Shown one piece after another: positions 34,772-43,786 of a DNA stretch of 44,519 bases. The translations under genes were made by a program, and so were the position numbers. The first letter of the stretch is position 1. Each line of letters begins with the position of its first letter. The notes below the pieces were generated by a model. The model searched no databases and was not told where the DNA came from. It saw nothing but the letters and a program-made list of their open reading frames with translations. This DNA comes from Bacteriovoracia bacterium. GTDB lineage: Bacteria > Bdellovibrionota > Bacteriovoracia > Bacteriovoracales > Bacteriovoracaceae. The stretch spans positions 1 through 44,519 of the forward strand of contig JAUIBX010000005.1 of assembly GCA_030427595.1 (NCBI GenBank), read 5' to 3'.

Positions 34772-36970
34772 TTAGACACGATTAACAGAAATAACTTCTT
34801 CATGCCCTTCAATTGAGGCAATTGTTTTGAGAAGTTCTGAATAATCTTTCACTTCAATCTCAAAGATAAAAGATCCCTTGCGATCTGGAAGTGATTTCGC
34901 CATAGCAGAACGGATATTAACGCCGGTACTGTTAATGGTTTTTGATATTGTCGAAAGAATGCCAGGTTTATCATGAGTAATTACACGTACATTTACAGGG
35001 TGCTTAAAACTAAAGTCCGGGTTCCACTCAACGTGAACATCACGATTCATTTCCGCCTGATCCATTCGAGTACAACCAGCAGTATGCACGGTAATACCAC
35101 GTCCTCTTGTGATATAGCCTTTAATCGGGTCACCAGGAATGGGATTACAGCATCGTGCAATTCTCACGACTATATCATCTAGGCCATCCACAATAACTGC
35201 ATTATCACGATGAGACTTTCTACGAGCAGCTTGGTTAAGCTTCTGTGAGTACTGATCAATTTTCGCGAGCTTTTCCTCAGGGTCATTCTCACTCTCTGCG
35301 ACTTTCTTTTTAAGAGAGGGAACGGCCTTAAGGACCTGAGTGATCGTGTTTTTCCCTGAGCCAACATTGATAAACATTTCATCAACATTGGAGCAACTCA
35401 AAGCCTGATAGGCCTTATCCAACTCGCCACTTTTTGTAAGGGTTTTGATCGATGTATCGTAGCTTCTAAAAGCCTTCTCAAGAATATCTTTACCGATCTC
35501 TTTATGATTATCTCTCTCAACTTTGAGAAGATACTGCTTAATTTTAGTTTTTGCTCGAGAAGACCTAACAATATTAAGCCAGTCTTTACTAGGTGTTTGA
35601 TTCTTACTGGTTAGGACCTCTACAGTATCGCCTGACTTTAAAGTGTAGCGAAGAGGAACCATCTTCCCATTAACCTTGGCACCAACACAACGGTACCCGA
35701 CTTCTGTGTGAACACCGAAAGCGAAGTCGAGTGGAGTGGCCCCATGCCTAAGCTCAAAGACATCACCTTTGGGCGTAAAAATAAAAACCCCTCCAACATC
35801 CAAGTCATTCTTAACAACATCCATGAACTCAGAATTGTTGGAAACATTTTGATTAAATTCAAGAAGCTGCTCAACCCAATCGAGTTTTGTCTTTCCAGAA
35901 TGGATTCCTTCTTTATACTTCCAGTGAGCAGCAACACCTGTCTCTGCAACTTCATCCATTTCGTCAGTTCGAATCTGTATTTCGATTCTTTCTGCTTTGG
36001 GACCTATAACCATGGTGTGTAGCGATTGATAGCCATTCACCTTAGGGATCGCAATATAATCTTTAAAGCGACCCGGTATCGGTGTGAAGGCAGAATGAAT
36101 AATCCCCAAGGCCTTATAGCACTGGGTGATATTTCCTACGATCACCCGAAAAGCAAGGATGTCATGAATCTGCTCAAAGTCTACTCCTCGAGCAGTCATC
36201 TTTTTATAGATAGAATAAAAATGCTTTGGACGCCCCTTAATTTCAGACTTAAGGCCATGATCGAGTAGCTTCTCTCTAAGGACTTCTAACGTATCCCCTA
36301 TATAGTCGTCTCTCTCAGACTTTTTCATCGCCACTTTTTCAGCAAGGCGATAGTAAATATCGGGATGCATAAAGCGCAGGCATAAGTCTTCCAATTCTGA
36401 CTTTACCGAGTTGATACCGAGACGACTCGCAAGAGGTACATAGATATCTAATGTCTCTTGAGCGATTTTCTTTTGTTTAGCATCAGATACATATTGAAGT
36501 GTCCGCATATTATGCATGCGGTCTGCAAGTTTTACGATGACAACTCTGATGTCCTTGGCCATGGCCACAACCATCTTACGAAAGTTTTCTGCTTGGCCTT
36601 CTTCTCTTGTCTTGAAGTTAATTTTAGAAATCTTAGTGAGTCCAACAACCAGTTGAGCAACAGCTGGGTTTACTTCATCTTCGATTTCTTCCGGTTTTAT
36701 ATCACAATCTTCGACAGTATCATGGAGGAAGCCCGCCATAATGGAGTCCGCATCCATTCTCAATTTAACGAGGGTCGCGGCAACATTAATGGGATGGATA
36801 ATATAATCTTCACCTGAACTACGTTTTTGCCCACGGTGTGATTTTTCGGCAAGTTCGTATGCCTTTCTCATGAGGTCAAAGTCTGCATCAGGATAATAGG
36901 ACTCCACACGACGAAGAACATCATCAATTGTCAGGTCTCTTTCATGTGAAAAGTCTAATGATTGAAACAA
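34772..36970 (-). CDS. spoT: RelA/SpoT bifunctional (p)ppGpp synthetase/hydrolase
   Basis: Makes and breaks (p)ppGpp, the stringent-response signal. At 732 residues it is full length. The HD hydrolase has HRGQKRSSGEDYIIHP and GFLHDTVEDC, so the hydrolase should be active. The synthetase domain has GRPKHFYSIYKKM, FRVIV and YQSLHTMVIGP. TGS follows at about 385-445, then a Cys/His-containing segment with RCCNPIPGDPIKGY, then a C-terminal ACT domain. It is the last gene of accA-yicC-gmk-spoT, 15 bases after gmk. The rpoZ gene that often lies between gmk and spoT is absent. Confidence 0.95.
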   Translation of the reverse strand: MFQSLDFSHERDLTIDDVLRRVESYYPDADFDLMRKAYELAEKSHRGQKRSSGEDYIIHPINVAATLVKLRMDADSIMAGFLHDTVEDCDIKPEEIEDEVNPAVAQLVVGLTKISKINFKTREEGQAENFRKMVVAMAKDIRVVIVKLADRMHNMRTLQYVSDAKQKKIAQETLDIYVPLASRLGINSVKSELEDLCLRFMHPDIYYRLAEKVAMKKSERDDYIGDTLEVLREKLLDHGLKSEIKGRPKHFYSIYKKMTARGVDFEQIHDILAFRVIVGNITQCYKALGIIHSAFTPIPGRFKDYIAIPKVNGYQSLHTMVIGPKAERIEIQIRTDEMDEVAETGVAAHWKYKEGIHSGKTKLDWVEQLLEFNQNVSNNSEFMDVVKNDLDVGGVFIFTPKGDVFELRHGATPLDFAFGVHTEVGYRCVGAKVNGKMVPLRYTLKSGDTVEVLTSKNQTPSKDWLNIVRSSRAKTKIKQYLLKVERDNHKEIGKDILEKAFRSYDTSIKTLTKSGELDKAYQALSCSNVDEMFINVGSGKNTITQVLKAVPSLKKKVAESENDPEEKLAKIDQYSQKLNQAARRKSHRDNAVIVDGLDDIVVRIARCCNPIPGDPIKGYITRGRGITVHTAGCTRMDQAEMNRDVHVEWNPDFSFKHPVNVRVITHDKPGILSTISKTINSTGVNIRSAMAKSLPDRKGSFIFEIEVKDYSELLKTIASIEGHEEVISVNRV

Positions 36971-36985
36971 AAACGCCTCTTTATC

Positions 36986-37561
36986 TTATGCTCTATCCGC
37001 CAACAAATCTGCTACCAAAGACCTTAGATCTTGATAAGCTTGATCAAGTTTATCGTTTACCACGACAAAATCGTAATCATCTTTACGCTTTAATTCGGAC
37101 TTTGCATTTTCAAGTCTCAATTTTATCACATCTTCGGTATCGGTACCTCTTCCCCTTAATCTTTCCTCAAGAACTTCAATACTAGGGGGAGCGATAAAAA
37201 TGGCCTTGGCCTCGTCACCGAACTGCTTTTTCATATTGTCGGCACCTTGAACATCAAGATCAAAGAGCAGACTAAAGCCATTATCAACCTTGGTGCTAAC
37301 AAAGCCTAGAGAGGTTCCATAGAAGTTACCGTGAACCTCGGCCCATTCTATAAAATCACCTTGGTCACGCTTTTTAATGAACTCTTCTCTTGAGATATAG
37401 AAGTAGTGTTTACCGTCAACTTCACCAGGACGGATTTCTCTTGTGGTAAAACTTACGGACCAGTGAAGCTCTCTAAACTCTTCCTTCAACCTTTTTATGA
37501 GGGTTGATTTTCCAGTCCCAGAGGGAGCAACGATGATGATGATTTTTCCACGTTTACTCAT
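36986..37561 (-). CDS. gmk: Guanylate kinase
   Basis: Phosphorylates GMP to GDP with ATP. At 191 residues it is of family length. The P-loop is APSGTGKSTL at residues 12-21. The GMP-binding part has SVSFTTREIRPGEVDGKHYFY, and the LID region has RGRGTDTEDVIKLRL. The gene sits between yicC (2-base gap) and spoT (15-base gap), a common order that ties GTP supply to (p)ppGpp control. Confidence 0.96.
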   Translation of the reverse strand: MSKRGKIIIIVAPSGTGKSTLIKRLKEEFRELHWSVSFTTREIRPGEVDGKHYFYISREEFIKKRDQGDFIEWAEVHGNFYGTSLGFVSTKVDNGFSLLFDLDVQGADNMKKQFGDEAKAIFIAPPSIEVLEERLRGRGTDTEDVIKLRLENAKSELKRKDDYDFVVVNDKLDQAYQDLRSLVADLLADRA

Positions 37562-37563
37562 AT

Positions 37564-38433
37564 CTATTCTAGGTTTAATCCCTGTTCTCTAATCTTTTCA
37601 AGCTGCACTTTCATTTGAACGACATTATTTGAGATCTCTTGTACAGCTGACTTTGACCCAATTGTATTGGTCTCACGATTCAGCTCCTGAACAAGAAAGT
37701 CAATTTGGCGTCCGCACTCACCACCTTTTTCAAGAAGCTCATTAAGCTTATGAAGGTGAGATTTAATACGATTAATCTCTTCATGAACATCTAGCTTTTC
37801 TAAGTAGAAAATCACTTCTTGCATAAAACGAGGCTCATCTACTTTAATTTCGTCTTTATATTCATCAAAGCGCTTTCTCAGCTTATCCTCTACACCTTTT
37901 TGAAAAGTCTCAGACAGGCCTTCAATCTTTGAGAAATAACTTTCATACTCATCCCGATGCTGCTCTATCACTTTTTGAAGCTTTCCACCTTCATTAGCTC
38001 GGGATTCCTTAAGGCTCTGAACTGCCCCCTCAAAGGTCTTGAGGGTGAGCTCCATAAGCTCCGGGTCCTTACTCAGATCTGTATCGGCAAGGAACTCATT
38101 TCTTAGAAACTCAGTTGGTTGAATAGTTAAACTTCCTTCTCCAACCCAAGTTTTTACCTTTTCGAGGTAGTCCTTAACTTTACTGGCATCAATATCATCA
38201 AATTTAGAGTTGCTCTCAGCACGCTTGAAATTAACATAAACATCAAAACTTCCCCTTTTATGTTCTTTGAAGAGAAGCTTTTTAAGATCAAGCTCTATGG
38301 CATTGAAAAGAGAGGACATCTTGAAACGATAATCTTTAAAGCGGTGGTTTACTGATTTAATTTCAACAGTAACTACGTAATTATCATTTTCTTCTTCTGC
38401 GCGGCCAAAGCCTGTCATTGAGTACAAGGCCAT
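37564..38433 (-). CDS. yicC: YicC-family endoribonuclease
   Basis: A 289-residue protein. The N-terminus MALYSMTGFGRAE and the C-terminal DUF1732 signature GRQIDFLVQELNRETNTIGS are diagnostic. E. coli YicC is an endoribonuclease that affects small-RNA turnover. The long Glu/Lys-rich middle (about 120-215) is helical. It lies between accA and gmk with gaps of 9 and 2 bases. Confidence 0.94.
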   Translation of the reverse strand: MALYSMTGFGRAEEENDNYVVTVEIKSVNHRFKDYRFKMSSLFNAIELDLKKLLFKEHKRGSFDVYVNFKRAESNSKFDDIDASKVKDYLEKVKTWVGEGSLTIQPTEFLRNEFLADTDLSKDPELMELTLKTFEGAVQSLKESRANEGGKLQKVIEQHRDEYESYFSKIEGLSETFQKGVEDKLRKRFDEYKDEIKVDEPRFMQEVIFYLEKLDVHEEINRIKSHLHKLNELLEKGGECGRQIDFLVQELNRETNTIGSKSAVQEISNNVVQMKVQLEKIREQGLNLE

Positions 38434-38442
38434 CAGAGATCC

Positions 38443-39447
38443 TTATTGAAATACTTGAAATTCAGATTCTTGAGAGGCATCAATTGTTTGATTACCAATC
38501 CTTCTAAACTTATTAAAGCGATTCTCTAGCAACTTTTTCTTACTCACTTTACTGAGTGATTTAATTTCTTTTTCAAGAGACTTCTTAACCATCTCAAAGG
38601 TTGCTTCGGGGTCTTTGTGTGCTCCCCCGCTAGATTCACTTACGATGCTGTCGATAACACCAAGCTCGAGAGCTTTGTGAGGACCAATGTCGAGAGAATT
38701 AGCAGCGGTTTCAGCTTTCTTAGGGTCGGCCCAAAGAATTGAGGCACAAGACTCCGGAGAGATCACTGAATAAATTGAATATTCCATCATCAAAACTTTA
38801 TCCGCAATAGCGATACCGAGGGCACCACCAGAGCCGCCTTCACCAATAACGAGGGAGATGATGGGGGTTTCAATATCAAACATTTTGGCGAGGTTTTCAG
38901 CAATCGCACTTGATTGGCCGCGCTCTTCAGCTCCAATACCAGGGTAAGCACCTGGAGTATCCACAAAGGTAATAACAGGAATATCAAAACGTGCAGCCAT
39001 TTCCATTAAACGTAGGGCTTTTCTATAACCTTCTGGACGAGGCATACCAAAATTGTGAGTAACCTTCTCTTTTGTCTTCCTTCCCTTTTCAATACCAATC
39101 ACACAAACTTTCTGACCATTGAGGTACCCAAAGCCACCAATGATGGCCTGATCATTAGCGAAGAAACGATCACCGGCAACCTCATGAAAATCATCAATGA
39201 TGGCCTCGATATAATCTACAGTATGTGGTCTTTTGGGATGTCTAGAGAGCTGGACTCTTTCCCAAGGGGTAAGGTTTGAATAAATCTCTTTGATTAGGGA
39301 GTTTACTTTCTTTTGAAGGGCCTTGATCTCTTTTGAAATATCAATTTCTGATTTTCTTTCTGCCTCTTGAAGCTCCTCAATTTGTTTTTCGAGGGCCCTA
39401 ACAGGCTTTTCAAAGTCCAACGTAAAATCATTCAACAGGTCACTCAT
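38443..39447 (-). CDS. accA: Acetyl-CoA carboxylase carboxyltransferase, alpha subunit
   Basis: With AccD, moves CO2 from biotin to acetyl-CoA to give malonyl-CoA for fatty-acid synthesis. The 334 residues include an N-terminal helical part (about 1-50), LSRHPKRPHTVDYI, MPRPEGYRKALRLM, the oxyanion-hole segment GAYPGIGAEERGQSSAIAEN, and GEGGSGGALGIAIAD. It is the first gene of the accA-yicC-gmk-spoT group. A TATAAT on the minus strand at 39521-39516 may be its -10 box, though no matching -35 is clear. Confidence 0.96.
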   Translation of the reverse strand: MSDLLNDFTLDFEKPVRALEKQIEELQEAERKSEIDISKEIKALQKKVNSLIKEIYSNLTPWERVQLSRHPKRPHTVDYIEAIIDDFHEVAGDRFFANDQAIIGGFGYLNGQKVCVIGIEKGRKTKEKVTHNFGMPRPEGYRKALRLMEMAARFDIPVITFVDTPGAYPGIGAEERGQSSAIAENLAKMFDIETPIISLVIGEGGSGGALGIAIADKVLMMEYSIYSVISPESCASILWADPKKAETAANSLDIGPHKALELGVIDSIVSESSGGAHKDPEATFEMVKKSLEKEIKSLSKVSKKKLLENRFNKFRRIGNQTIDASQESEFQVFQ

Positions 39448-39593
39448 GAACCCACCTAGGCTAAGTTGCTAATTTGAATAAGCACCTTATAAAAAATTGA
39501 ATGAGAAAACAATGGATTATAAAGCTTATACAACGCCTAAGCTTTTGATATTAGGAGCCTCGCTCACACAAGAGCGCTGCGACATGGAAAGTA

Positions 39594-40265
39594 TTACTGA
39601 ATGTTCCAGCCCTGCACCGAGCCGCCCTCAAAATAGACAAACTTGATGCTGCCATTTTCATAGAATGCCCAGCGCTCATTTTCATTGCGAGGGTTCCCTG
39701 CAACTTCGACCCTAGCAGGTCTGCCCCAAGCATTAATGACCTCATCTTTGGTCATCCCTAGCTCAAGAGAGTTGCGATAAACTGGCTGAAGCGAGGCAAG
39801 GCCACGCGCTCCACCTCTGCGGTACCCCACTTGAGGATATTCAATTCTTCTGCTTTCAAGATACTCACGCCTCTCTTGAGGAGTAAGCGTAAGATAGTAA
39901 ATCTTCTCAGATGGAGTCTCTAACTGATCTCTTACAAAGTTGTAGGTTTCTCTTTCTTTTAAAGAAAGCCTGCGTTCACGAAAAGCGAGCTCTCTATAAA
40001 TGGATTCATTTTCAGCGCGACTTTGACCTTGATATTCAGAGGCGGGAGTTCGCATAGCAATTTCATCCCTCGTACGATGGGGAACCCCAGCGTCACCTGG
40101 AACATAATCAAAATCTTCTCCAGGAACGAAAACATTCTCTGTTTGATGATCCATTTGATCGATAAAAGTACGGTTTTGAAGCATCTGAGCGCAACCAACA
40201 AGCTGGCTTGCGATAAGCAAAGATATAAGGTTTTTTGAAAGTTTTAATGTCTTTTTATGCATCAT
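39594..40265 (-). CDS. Lipoprotein with BamE/SmpA-like C-terminus
   Basis: A lipoprotein of about 223 residues whose signal ends LLIASQLVGC. Three ATGs lie close together; the first directly abuts GGAGG, so the second (40265) or third (40262) is the real start. The middle is rich in Arg and Glu and helical. The last 60 residues, beginning LELGMTKDEVINAWGRPARV and ending FVYFEGGSVQGW, have the pattern of the SmpA/OmlA (BamE) fold. BamE itself is much shorter and helps insert outer-membrane proteins. Here the domain sits on a longer protein, so a related envelope role is inference. Confidence 0.78.
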   Translation of the reverse strand: MMHKKTLKLSKNLISLLIASQLVGCAQMLQNRTFIDQMDHQTENVFVPGEDFDYVPGDAGVPHRTRDEIAMRTPASEYQGQSRAENESIYRELAFRERRLSLKERETYNFVRDQLETPSEKIYYLTLTPQERREYLESRRIEYPQVGYRRGGARGLASLQPVYRNSLELGMTKDEVINAWGRPARVEVAGNPRNENERWAFYENGSIKFVYFEGGSVQGWNIQ

Positions 40266-40469
40266 TCCCATCCTCCAAATGGCTACTTAATAGACGTTTC
40301 GACATCCCGGCCGCTGCCCATGAAAAGGACCGTGGATTTATCTCCATCCAGGAAGGGATTGCCGCCTCTATGTGCCTGAAATCACGAGATAGAAGTCAAG
40401 GCTTTTACTCAATTCTTTTGCTCAAAATGCCGATATAGACTCTGAGGTTTTAAAGCAAAAGGGCAAAGT

Positions 40470-41336
40470 TTGAATAGGTGGTTAAAAATTGAGGAATTGA
40501 TCAACGGGTTTATTACAAGCCTGATGAGCCTTCTCGGTGGAAAGGCCAAAGACCTCACGCCCAAAAAAATAAAGAAGAATATCGAAAATAGTAAGGAACT
40601 CCTCACTAGCAGAAGAGGAGAACTCAAAGAAAAACTCAGCAAGAGTAAAGATAAAGCGATAGCCAAGGCCATTGAAGCCAAAGGTAAAATTGAAAAAGTA
40701 AAAGAAAATTCAGTCACGACCATCCAAAAGGCCCGTGAAACTGACATTAAGAAGATCCGCTTTGCCCAGATTTTTGCAGCGATAAGCGCCTTCCTAGCAC
40801 CACCCCTTATTAAGCTAAAAACTTGGTATCTCAACCTTCAGCCAACTGAAATTGCTAGCTTTGTTACCCTCTCAACAGTGGCCACCCTTGCGAGTGTGAA
40901 CATTTATGTTCAATCCAATAAAATGGCAGAGGAATCGAGAAGTCCTGCTTCAGAGCTCGTTGAGGAAGTTGAGAAAGCTACGGCCGTTAGTCGCAGACCG
41001 GCTTATTTTAAACGAAAAGAAAAACAATTCTTAGTGTCTAATGTTATCCTTCCCGCTTATATCAAAAAGAATGGCGCGGTTAAAAAGCTCGTGATTGACT
41101 TTACTTTCGAATCATCAAATCGCTACATTAAAAACTTTCTGTGGGAAAACTCCTACTACGTTCATGACGTCCTGAATTCCACAATAGAACCTATCTCCAT
41201 TGATTTTCCCTTGGAAGAAGAGGGAAAGACAATTATCAAAGAGAAAATTCAAAGGGAAATCAATGGCCTACTTAAACGGTTTGAGATCAAGGGCGAAATC
41301 AAAGAAGTCTATATCCACTCTATGATTGCAGCCTAA
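40470..41336 (+). CDS. FliL-like membrane protein with Lys-rich N-terminus
   Basis: A 288-residue protein with three parts. Residues about 30-95 are Lys/Glu-rich helix. One or two membrane segments follow (IRFAQIFAAISAFLAPPLI and IASFVTLSTVATLASVNIYV). The C-terminal 120 residues match the FliL periplasmic pattern: LVSNVILPAYI, VIDFTFESSNRYIKNF, YVHDVLNSTIE, EEGKTIIKEKIQREINGLL, and a closing KEVYIHSM. FliL is a ring-forming, stomatin-like flagellar stator partner. No flagellar gene is nearby, so this may be a second copy adapted to another motor or complex. TTG at 40470, with AAAAGGG upstream, is the only long start. Confidence 0.68.
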   Translation: MNRWLKIEELINGFITSLMSLLGGKAKDLTPKKIKKNIENSKELLTSRRGELKEKLSKSKDKAIAKAIEAKGKIEKVKENSVTTIQKARETDIKKIRFAQIFAAISAFLAPPLIKLKTWYLNLQPTEIASFVTLSTVATLASVNIYVQSNKMAEESRSPASELVEEVEKATAVSRRPAYFKRKEKQFLVSNVILPAYIKKNGAVKKLVIDFTFESSNRYIKNFLWENSYYVHDVLNSTIEPISIDFPLEEEGKTIIKEKIQREINGLLKRFEIKGEIKEVYIHSMIAA

Positions 41337-41340
41337 GGTC

Positions 41341-42573
41341 TTACGCGGCCAATGTCCTTCTTAAGGTGCTCACCGCAATCCCCAAACGCCTACTTGCTGC
41401 CTCATAAGAGCCCTGCGAATTTAAAAATACTTTTTTACAGTACTGCTTCTTTACTTCGTCCAAGGTACAGGTTTGATCGAGCCATAGGGTTTGAAGCCTT
41501 CCGTCCCAGTCGAGAAGATCGTTATCAATCTCACTCATTTGAACCAAACTTTGTCCTTGGGTAGTTAATATCTTGCGTTTGAGATGCCCTTGAATTTGAC
41601 GAATATTTCCAGGCCAAGGACATTCTTTATAAAAGTCTATGAGCTCTCGAGAAAATGTTACTCCCTGTGTTCTTGAAAATTCATTGATAATTTCCATGAT
41701 TTTCTCTTGGTCTCCTCTCAAAGGTTTAAGCTTTAAATAAAGACCACTTGAAATTCTAAAATAGAGATCACTACGAAAGTGGCCATCCTTAACAAGCTTT
41801 CGTAAAGGGCGGCCCGAGGCAAATATTAAACGACAATTAGTTGTCAGAAGCCTTTCCCCCCCAACTCTTCTGTAAGATTTATCATCTAAGAACTGCAGAA
41901 GTTTAACTTGAAGGTGAAGAGGAAGAGAGTCAATTTCATCAATAAAGAGAGTACCTTCTTTTGCCAGCTCAACGGCTCCCCTCCTTTCCCTAAGAGCTCC
42001 AGTAAACGATCCTTTCTCATGGCCAAAGAGTTCACTCTCAATCAGAGACTCGCTAAACGCGGATAAGTTTATGGCAACGAAGGGTAAGTGTTCGCCAACA
42101 AAGTGATAATGAAGCTTCTTTGCTAGAAAAGATTTCCCCGAGCCAGTTTCTCCCTCAAGACACAGAGAGGCCTCTTTTGGCCAACTCTCAACCGGAAGAG
42201 CCTCCTCTTTTGAACAGTCCGCCTTTTTGAACAAAAGACGATTCGGCCCTAGATCAACACAATCCCCCGCCCTCAATAGACATTGAAAGCTAAAGTTTCC
42301 ATTATGAAGAAAGGGGGTGGCCCCTAAGGACTTTAACTCGAAAACCTCCTGATGGGCGACTGTGACGAGGGAAAGCTGAAAAGTGCAAGAGGCACCGATT
42401 GTTCTCAACTTATAACGACAAGCCTCTAATTTATTCTCGAAAACAGAGGAAAGATGAAAGCTGAATTGAGTACGCTTAAGACTTAATCTCCTTTTTCGAC
42501 CATCAAAGGGCTCTAATTCTATAAAGTCTTCAAAACGGATCATTTTATCACTTAATCGGCTTAATTCTCTCAC
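41341..42573 (-). CDS. Sigma-54-dependent transcriptional activator with FHA-like N-terminus
   Basis: A 410-residue AAA+ activator that would remodel sigma-54 RNA polymerase. Residues 1 to about 120 form a beta-rich, FHA-like sensor. Walker A is GETGSGKSF, the sigma-54-contact loop is GSFTGA instead of GAFTGA, Walker B is GTLFIDEID, and the arginine-finger region is FRSDLYFRI. The C-terminus has a Fis-type helix-turn-helix, GSYEAASRRLGIAVSTLRRTL. No receiver domain is present, so control is probably through phosphopeptide binding or a partner. It starts at GTG 42573 with GGAGG upstream and converges on the FliL-like gene with a 4-base gap. Confidence 0.9.
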   Translation of the reverse strand: MRELSRLSDKMIRFEDFIELEPFDGRKRRLSLKRTQFSFHLSSVFENKLEACRYKLRTIGASCTFQLSLVTVAHQEVFELKSLGATPFLHNGNFSFQCLLRAGDCVDLGPNRLLFKKADCSKEEALPVESWPKEASLCLEGETGSGKSFLAKKLHYHFVGEHLPFVAINLSAFSESLIESELFGHEKGSFTGALRERRGAVELAKEGTLFIDEIDSLPLHLQVKLLQFLDDKSYRRVGGERLLTTNCRLIFASGRPLRKLVKDGHFRSDLYFRISSGLYLKLKPLRGDQEKIMEIINEFSRTQGVTFSRELIDFYKECPWPGNIRQIQGHLKRKILTTQGQSLVQMSEIDNDLLDWDGRLQTLWLDQTCTLDEVKKQYCKKVFLNSQGSYEAASRRLGIAVSTLRRTLAA

Positions 42574-42673
42574 TATGACGTTACCTCCAGTCCCACAATA
42601 TGATCCAATTCACTCTTTATGAAAATTTCGTCGGCCACTTGTTTCAATCCTGAAAACGGGCTAAAACACCCTT

Positions 42674-43345
42674 ATGGAAATCATTAGAGGCTCCGCCCAC
42701 TTTCAATTAGGTCTTGATAACCTTGAGCAACTAGAAAAGCTCTTCACAGAGAACCCAGATATGGTGGGAGTTGCCTTTGTAGGTCGTTCTAACGTTGGCA
42801 AATCAAGTCTGATCAATACCTTATTTGGGAAGAAGACAGCGAGAACCTCAAAAACTCCAGGACGCACGAGAGAGATCAACGTTTTTTCCTTTGAGGTTGG
42901 AGACAAGGGTAAAGCCGATGAATCCATTACTCCCTTTCTTCTCTTTGATCTCCCAGGATATGGTCACGCTGAGGTTTCCAAAGAAATGATGAAGAATTGG
43001 CAGGTTCTGATGAGCTACTTCTTTGAGTGCCTGCCCGATACTGTTTGCCTACTCAACATTCAAGATGCACGCCATCCAGACCAAAAGGTTGACCAGCAAT
43101 TCCACCAATTCCTACAAAACTCTCCCCATGAAACCTATGTGGCCTTTAATAAGATTGATAAATTTAAAAAACAAAAAGAGAAGGCCGCCCTTAATAAAAA
43201 GAAGAAAGAACTCTTTGAGAAATATAAGTGGGTCAAACAGATTCACTTCGTTTCTGCAGAGGCAGGCACGGGAATCCCTCAATTAGAACAAGCTATTCTT
43301 AGTTTTTGTTTAGAGGAACGCCAAAGAAAAGAACAACACTCTTAA
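42674..43345 (+). CDS. engB: Ribosome biogenesis GTPase EngB (YihA/YsxC)
   Basis: An essential GTPase for 50S subunit assembly. The G-motifs are in order: G1 GRSNVGKSS, the TPGRTREIN switch, G3 DLPGYG, G4 NKID, and the G5-like VSAEAGTG. The 223 residues are near the usual 200-220. The ATG at 42674 has little ribosome binding sequence. The gene is convergent with a coiled-coil gene, and the two stops share the hexamer TAATTA. Confidence 0.95.
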   Translation: MEIIRGSAHFQLGLDNLEQLEKLFTENPDMVGVAFVGRSNVGKSSLINTLFGKKTARTSKTPGRTREINVFSFEVGDKGKADESITPFLLFDLPGYGHAEVSKEMMKNWQVLMSYFFECLPDTVCLLNIQDARHPDQKVDQQFHQFLQNSPHETYVAFNKIDKFKKQKEKAALNKKKKELFEKYKWVKQIHFVSAEAGTGIPQLEQAILSFCLEERQRKEQHS

Positions 43346-43669
43346 TTATTGATCTGTTGTTTTAGTTTGTTCTTCACCTTCAGCAAAGCGGATGTCATTC
43401 ACTTGATTTTCAATATCTTTGAGATCGCTTTCACAACCTTCAATCGTTTTTAAAATCTTTTTGACTCTTTCATTTTCCCAAGAGATTTCATTCTTCTTAA
43501 TGGCCTCCGCGGCCATGACTCCCAACTCCTCATATGCTTCATGAAGAGTCGAGTTTGTTTTGGAGGCCGATAGCATCTTCTTGCCAATCTCAGTTGTTTT
43601 CTTTAGCTCCTCCGAGCATGTCTGAAAAATATCCTGAAATTTAGTACGCCAATCGTTTTGTTTTTCCAT
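43346..43669 (-). CDS. Coiled-coil hypothetical protein
   Basis: A 107-residue, mostly charged helical protein without signal peptide or membrane segment. Heptad-like spacing runs through EELKKTTEIGKKML and VKKILKTIEGCESDLKDI. I do not recognise the family. A start at 43669 with GAGGTTC-like sequence upstream is plausible. It is transcribed toward engB. Confidence 0.6.
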   Translation of the reverse strand: MEKQNDWRTKFQDIFQTCSEELKKTTEIGKKMLSASKTNSTLHEAYEELGVMAAEAIKKNEISWENERVKKILKTIEGCESDLKDIENQVNDIRFAEGEEQTKTTDQ

Positions 43670-43786
43670 AAGAACCTCACTTCACCTAATGATAGCCTTT
43701 TAAACCCATTCTTGAGAAGAGGATACATTCTGCTAGAATAAAACCCTATCCTCCCATTAACTGATCAAAGTAGCCGAGCAAGAAAG

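Noticed and set aside
40235-40438. 67-codon plus-strand frame upstream of the FliL-like gene
   Set aside because: Starts inside the opposite lipoprotein gene, has no ribosome binding site and no recognisable feature.
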